Positions 59,865 through 64,000 of a DNA stretch of 64,000 bases are shown here, one piece after another; position 1 is the stretch's first letter, and every line of letters starts with the position of its first letter. The translations under genes and the position numbers were made by a program. Below the pieces are notes generated by a model, which made no database searches, was not told the origin of the DNA, and saw only the letters and a program-made list of their open reading frames with translations. Source of the DNA: Zobellia alginiliquefaciens (GTDB taxonomy: Bacteria > Bacteroidota > Bacteroidia > Flavobacteriales > Flavobacteriaceae); NCBI RefSeq assembly GCF_029323795.1, contig NZ_CP119758.1:1984001-2048000 (forward strand). Reading direction: 5' to 3'.

Positions 59865-61676
59865 ATGGAATTATCTACTCTAGATTACAGTTTTATCATT
59901 GTTTTTTTCTCCATAGTCCTAGGTATAGGGTTTTATGTTTCTAAAAAGTCTGGAAAGAACTCCTCGGAATTTTTTCTTTCGGGGAGGACTATGCCATGGT
60001 GGTTGTTGGGACTTTCTATGGTAGCCACAACTTTTTCTACGGATACGCCTAATTTGGTTACGGATATTGTTAGAACCAATGGGGTGTCCGGTAACTGGGT
60101 TTGGTGGGCATTTTTAATAACAGGTCTTTTAACCGTTTTTGTCTATGCTAAACTTTGGCGTAAATCTAACGTAAATACAGATTTAGAGTTTTATGAGATG
60201 CGTTATGGTGGTGCTCCTGCTAGCTTTTTAAGAAAGTTCAGGGCTATTTATTTAGGAGCGCTTTTCAACATTATTACCATGGCCTCCGTAACCTTGGCAG
60301 CAATTAAAATAGGCGGAATCATGTTGGGCCTTGAGCCTTGGGAAACTGTGGTTGGTGCAGGGCTGATTACGGTTACGTTTAGTGCTTTAGGTGGATTTAA
60401 AGGGGTGGTCTACACTGATTTTCTTTTGTTTTTTGTAGCTATGGCCGGTGCAATAGGAGCTGCATATTACTTGGTGAATATTCCGGAAGTAGGTGGCATT
60501 GAATCCCTAATGGCACATGATAATGTGATGAACAAACTTGATATTGTTCCTGATTTCAGCAATAGAAAAGCGCTGATTACACTTTTTATTATTCCGTTGG
60601 CCGTTCAATGGTGGAGCTCTTGGTATCCTGGTGCCGAACCAGGTGGTGGTGGCTATATTGCACAACGAATGTTGGCTGCAAAAGATGAAAACCATGCTAT
60701 TGGGGCAACCTTCTTTTTTAACATCATGCATTATGCACTTAGACCATGGCCATGGATTTTAGTGGCCTTGGCATCATTGGTGGTATACCCGGATATTGCT
60801 AGTATTCAAGAGGCTTTCCCAAATATTGCGGAAGATAAATTAGGCCATGATCTGGCATATTCCGCTATGTTGACCAAATTGCCCAGCGGACTTCTAGGCG
60901 TTGTTTTGGCTTCGTTGATCGCTGCGTATATGAGTACGATTTCAACGCAATTGAACTGGGGTTCATCTTATATTGTATTTGATTTTTATAAGCAACAGGT
61001 AAACCCTAATGCTACAGAAAAACAAATGGTTGCTGTGGGTAGAATTTCCACGGTAGTGCTTATGATTTTAAGTGCAGGTTTGGCGTTGGCACTGGAAAAT
61101 GCACTTCAGATATTTGATATACTGTTGACTTTTGGTGCGGGTACCGGACTCATTTTTATCTTAAGGTGGTTCTGGTGGCGAATTAATGCATGGAGCGAAA
61201 TTACGGCTATGTTCGCTTCAGGAGTTATATCCATTTTACTAAAAACAACAGCTTTAGGGTCTTTTCTTTTTGCAGAAACAACAGGAGTTTTTCCAGATTG
61301 GTCAGAGTATCCTTTTGTAGTAGTACTTACTTCTGCAATTTGGTTGACGGCCACATTCATGACGCAACCGGAATCTAAAGAGACCCTCCGTTCTTTTTAT
61401 AAGCGTATTCAACCGGGTGGTCCTGGTTGGTCCAAAGTGGTTGATGAAGCCAGTGCAGACGGAGAAAAAATAAAGAAAGATGATGAAAAATGGAGTGTGC
61501 CGCAAGGTATTAGCGCAATGCTTCTGGGTTGTGTGCTTATTTATACCATTATGTTCGCTACCGGATATTGGATTTACGGCAGAACCGAAGCGGCATTATT
61601 GCTTACGGGAATAGCTATTGTCTCAGGTCTCCTTCTCATACGAGCTTGGAATAAAATGAAAGAAAATATTTTATAG
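59865..61676 (+). CDS. Sodium:solute symporter (SSS family)
   Basis: A 603-residue transporter with about 13-14 helices. Family features are GFYVSKKSGKNSSEFFLSGRTMPWWLLGLSMVATTFSTDTP with the first discontinuous helix, SALGGFKGVVYTDFLLFFVAM, and LASLIAAYMSTISTQLNWGSSYIVFDFYKQ for the sodium site (S..T in helix 8). It takes up an organic solute with sodium. The substrate is not visible. It is divergent from the TauE/SafE gene; the two may share a regulatory region of 62 bases. Confidence 0.92.
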   Translation: MELSTLDYSFIIVFFSIVLGIGFYVSKKSGKNSSEFFLSGRTMPWWLLGLSMVATTFSTDTPNLVTDIVRTNGVSGNWVWWAFLITGLLTVFVYAKLWRKSNVNTDLEFYEMRYGGAPASFLRKFRAIYLGALFNIITMASVTLAAIKIGGIMLGLEPWETVVGAGLITVTFSALGGFKGVVYTDFLLFFVAMAGAIGAAYYLVNIPEVGGIESLMAHDNVMNKLDIVPDFSNRKALITLFIIPLAVQWWSSWYPGAEPGGGGYIAQRMLAAKDENHAIGATFFFNIMHYALRPWPWILVALASLVVYPDIASIQEAFPNIAEDKLGHDLAYSAMLTKLPSGLLGVVLASLIAAYMSTISTQLNWGSSYIVFDFYKQQVNPNATEKQMVAVGRISTVVLMILSAGLALALENALQIFDILLTFGAGTGLIFILRWFWWRINAWSEITAMFASGVISILLKTTALGSFLFAETTGVFPDWSEYPFVVVLTSAIWLTATFMTQPESKETLRSFYKRIQPGGPGWSKVVDEASADGEKIKKDDEKWSVPQGISAMLLGCVLIYTIMFATGYWIYGRTEAALLLTGIAIVSGLLLIRAWNKMKENIL

Positions 61677-61698
61677 CAAATAAGCATGTTAAGCACTC

Positions 61699-62115
61699 TT
61701 ATTCTCCGGGTTCTAGAATAATTTGTAAAACCTCATTATCATTGATTTCAACTATTGAAGTTGCTTTAACTTGGTTTTTGTTACCCTCTGAATCATACGT
61801 GTAGGATTTAAACGAAACTTGTTCTCCATCCTCAAATACTGCTATTTGATAGATAGTACGCGGTCCTTGTTCTAATTCCGTTAGGCTGTATCCGTTTAGA
61901 CTCTGGCCATATTCCTTTTCTGAACCCGTACCATGTCTTAATTTAAAGGTTACATAGTCTGCTGAAAATCCGGTTGAATTGGCAAAAGAAATTCCGGTAT
62001 CGGTAGAAATTTGTGCTTCACCGCTCACTAGGGTTGTCTCTTCTTCGTCTTTTGAACAGCTCACTGAAACTATCAGGGCTACACTGCAAAGTAGGTATAC
62101 AATGTGTTTTTTCAT
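61699..62115 (-). CDS. Small lipoprotein of unknown function
   Basis: A 138-residue lipoprotein (VSVSCSKDEEE, an acidic lipoprotein export signal directly after the lipobox Cys, as in Bacteroidetes surface lipoproteins). The body is beta-rich, with EIND and FKSYTYDSEGN segments, and has no family I recognise. It converges with the symporter gene with 22 bases between. Confidence 0.7.
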   Translation of the reverse strand: MKKHIVYLLCSVALIVSVSCSKDEEETTLVSGEAQISTDTGISFANSTGFSADYVTFKLRHGTGSEKEYGQSLNGYSLTELEQGPRTIYQIAVFEDGEQVSFKSYTYDSEGNKNQVKATSIVEINDNEVLQIILEPGE

Positions 62116-62169
62116 AACTCAATTTTTTTAGGAGGATTTGGGATCTCCTGATTTGGGAAAGTGTAGTTT

Positions 62170-62200
62170 CCTAACACCTTATGAATCAACGTCTGTTAGG
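62170..62200. repeat. Inverted repeat between the small lipoprotein and the secreted protein
   Basis: Perfect 7-bp arms, CCTAACA and TGTTAGG, around a 17-base spacer, in the divergent region. It may be an operator or chance. Confidence 0.3.
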
Positions 62201-62330
62201 TTGGGTTATTGTATTAAATCGTTGTTCGGTAGTCAATATTGAGAAAGGGAAAGTTCTACAAAGTAGAGCATACCAATTAGAGAAAACCTACGTTATAAAT
62301 TATCCAAACCTTTTTCAAATTGACCTACAC

Positions 62331-64000
62331 ATGAGATTTTATCGTCTTCTATTAGTGGCTTTTGTCTTTTCGGCGTTATGTGTCCAAGCACAAGAAAACA
62401 AGAAAATTGACCCCTATTGGCAACTTCTTTTAAAGAACCAGAGACAAGAGGCGCAAGCTAAATTTCAGAAAAAAAACAAAGGAGGTTTGTCAGGCTTACT
62501 AACCGCAGAAATCATTGCCAATGAGAACGGAATGTTCAACTCTCCGGAAGGGTTTGTCAACGATGTAATTTCTCAGAAAGATTTTGAGTATTACTTGTAT
62601 GCTTTGTGGAACAATAGTTTCTTTTTTGATTCTTATCTCAGTTCGGGATTCAACAAAAAAAATATAGCAAACGTTAATAGTATACCTCTCGCCTCAATTA
62701 AGAATACAACGGTAAAAGAATCGCTTCGGTATTTAAAATCAGCGGTAGCCCAACACTCAGATGATTGGAAAACGTATAATCAACTTAATAACGCTATTCC
62801 AGCCATTAAAGCATGGCAATTCTGTGGTAGTTTTGAGAACTTAAATGGTAGTGGTTTGGCTACTGAATATGCTCCGGAGAAGAATGTAGCTTCTAAAACT
62901 AATTTTAACGCCAACAGTAATGGATTTATTAATTGGTACGAACAGAAAGGAAGAGAGACGGAAGCATATCAATACTATTCCAACCATTCAGAATATGGTG
63001 GTGGCGTTAATTACGCGCAGACTTTTATCACCAATCCAACGGCAAGAAAAGCGGTTGTGCGTTTAGGAAGTTCTTCTTTTGCTAAAGTTTGGTTAAACGA
63101 TGTGTTGATTTATGAAAACACAAACGATGGCATAACCGATTTAGATGCGTATAACGTACTTGTAAATCTTCCTGCCGGAACTAACAGGCTTTTGGTTAAA
63201 AGTGCCGATCAAAGCGGAATAGCCTATTTTATTGTCAGAATTACTGACGAAGAAGGCAATGCTTTTAACGACTTAAAATATAGCGCAGCGCCAAGTACAT
63301 ATCAAAAAAGTTCTTTGGCAAAGATTGCTCCTAAGGAACTTCCACATGCTGTTGAGGCATTTTTTCAGAACAAATTAAAGCAAGATCCAAACAACTTCTT
63401 TAATACGGTTTGTTTGGTAAGTGCCTATTTAAGAAATTCAAAATTTAACGAGGCCAAAGCAATTTTACAGCCTTGGATAGAAGTCTATCCTGAAAGTTCC
63501 TTTTTGAGAAAATATCTTATTGAGTGCTACACCAAAGAAAAGGATTATACGTCGGCAAAAGAATTGCAAAAGAATATTGAAAGTGATGATGAGAAATACT
63601 ATTTATCATACATCTATCGCTTTGAAGATTCAAGAGAACTTTTTAAACTGCCATTACCGGAGTTTGAAGCTTTTGTAGAAGAATTTTCAGCTTCGACGGA
63701 TATGGATATTCTAAAACAATCGGCAAAATTACTACTTCATATAAGACAAGAAGATAAGTCGGCCGTAAAGGAAACGTTGCGCATAATTACAGAAGAGTAC
63801 AAGGACCAACTGAGTATTCTCAAAGTATACCTTAATATTTATTCGGCCTATTTAAATGAGGATGATAGGGCTATTGCAATCCTAGAGGATATAGATAAAA
63901 ACTATTTTGATTACAGTGCGTTAAAGTCGCTTGCTAGTTTCTATAACAAACAGGATAGGAAGGAAGAAGCTCTGGCGCTTTTTGAAAAGCGGTATAATTT
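62331..64000 (+). CDS. Secreted TPR-like protein, N-terminal part (runs off window)
   Basis: From the ATG at 62331 the frame is open to the window end (about 556 residues). It begins with a signal peptide, MRFYRLLLVAFVFSALCVQAQ. It has an N-terminal helical region, a beta-rich block (residues about 180-310; AVVRLGSSSFAKVWLNDVLIYEN) and then repeated helical pairs resembling TPR (KFNEAKAILQPWIEVYPESSFLRKYLIECYTKEKDYTSAKELQ). The layout fits Bacteroidetes proteins with a DUF3857 and transglutaminase-like C-terminus, but that part is outside the window. Confidence 0.75.
   Translation, partial: MRFYRLLLVAFVFSALCVQAQENKKIDPYWQLLLKNQRQEAQAKFQKKNKGGLSGLLTAEIIANENGMFNSPEGFVNDVISQKDFEYYLYALWNNSFFFDSYLSSGFNKKNIANVNSIPLASIKNTTVKESLRYLKSAVAQHSDDWKTYNQLNNAIPAIKAWQFCGSFENLNGSGLATEYAPEKNVASKTNFNANSNGFINWYEQKGRETEAYQYYSNHSEYGGGVNYAQTFITNPTARKAVVRLGSSSFAKVWLNDVLIYENTNDGITDLDAYNVLVNLPAGTNRLLVKSADQSGIAYFIVRITDEEGNAFNDLKYSAAPSTYQKSSLAKIAPKELPHAVEAFFQNKLKQDPNNFFNTVCLVSAYLRNSKFNEAKAILQPWIEVYPESSFLRKYLIECYTKEKDYTSAKELQKNIESDDEKYYLSYIYRFEDSRELFKLPLPEFEAFVEEFSASTDMDILKQSAKLLLHIRQEDKSAVKETLRIITEEYKDQLSILKVYLNIYSAYLNEDDRAIAILEDIDKNYFDYSALKSLASFYNKQDRKEEALALFEKRYN

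Noticed and set aside
1-64000. CRISPR arrays, rRNA genes or insertion sequences
   Set aside because: No regularly spaced repeats beyond two copies, no rRNA sequence and no transposase were found.

Overview
The window looks like chromosome of a marine member of the Flavobacteriaceae (Bacteroidetes). It has modest G+C, many Bacteroidetes -7 promoter elements (TAnnTTTG) close to start codons, several TTG starts, short lipoprotein signal peptides ending in a Cys, and typical families of the group (DUF5117 metalloprotease, DUF4202, alginate-export type porin, AraC copper regulator). No species can be named from the sequence alone.

Layout. 1-4503: housekeeping genes (end of a radical SAM gene, lgt-like, dusB-like, a LolC/E-like permease, rbfA, methylmalonyl-CoA epimerase) and a tRNA with a CAU anticodon. 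4489-12049: a compact integrative element of about 7.5 kb inserted in the 3' end of that tRNA. It is bounded by a 16-bp direct repeat and carries a tyrosine integrase, an excisionase-like protein, a probable replication initiator, a 1230-residue membrane-anchored YobI-like P-loop NTPase and a small unknown protein. The last two are candidate defence cargo. 12121-16914: a di-haem peroxidase lipoprotein and a PhoX-like lipoprotein, then an S41 peptidase. 17088-20300: a copper module, with an AraC regulator carrying its own HMA-like domain and a CopA ATPase whose start lies behind a strong RNA hairpin. 20477-27220: a LacI-controlled acid-sugar operon (isocitrate/tartrate-type dehydrogenase, cyclase, DUF1537 kinase, ACS-type MFS transporter, Gfo/Idh/MocA oxidoreductase). 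27432-29013: a luciferase-like oxidoreductase and a small membrane protein.

29021-52827 is a nearly complete nitrate assimilation island. It encodes siroheme synthesis (precorrin-2 dehydrogenase and uroporphyrinogen methyltransferase), NirBD, a NarK transporter, an NrtABCD-type ABC importer, an outer-membrane porin, and a nitrate reductase fused to its own flavin reductase and BFD domain. It also encodes a rubredoxin fused to a nitrite-reductase-like fold, an FNR-like regulator, a NarX-like sensor kinase and a NarL-like response regulator. A 7-2-7 inverted repeat of the form TACGTAT-N2-ATACGTA lies before nirB/cobA, narK, nrtA, the response regulator gene and nasA. This suggests one regulon controlled by the split two-component system, and it is the most striking regulatory signal in the window.

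52923-56126: a PLP enzyme followed by a DUF1611 protein and an enolase-superfamily epimerase that match the DgcN/DgcA pair of D-glutamate catabolism. 56130-64000: a DUF5117 metalloprotease, a TauE/SafE permease, a sodium:solute symporter, a small lipoprotein and the start of a large secreted TPR-like protein. No rRNA, CRISPR array or insertion sequence was seen.
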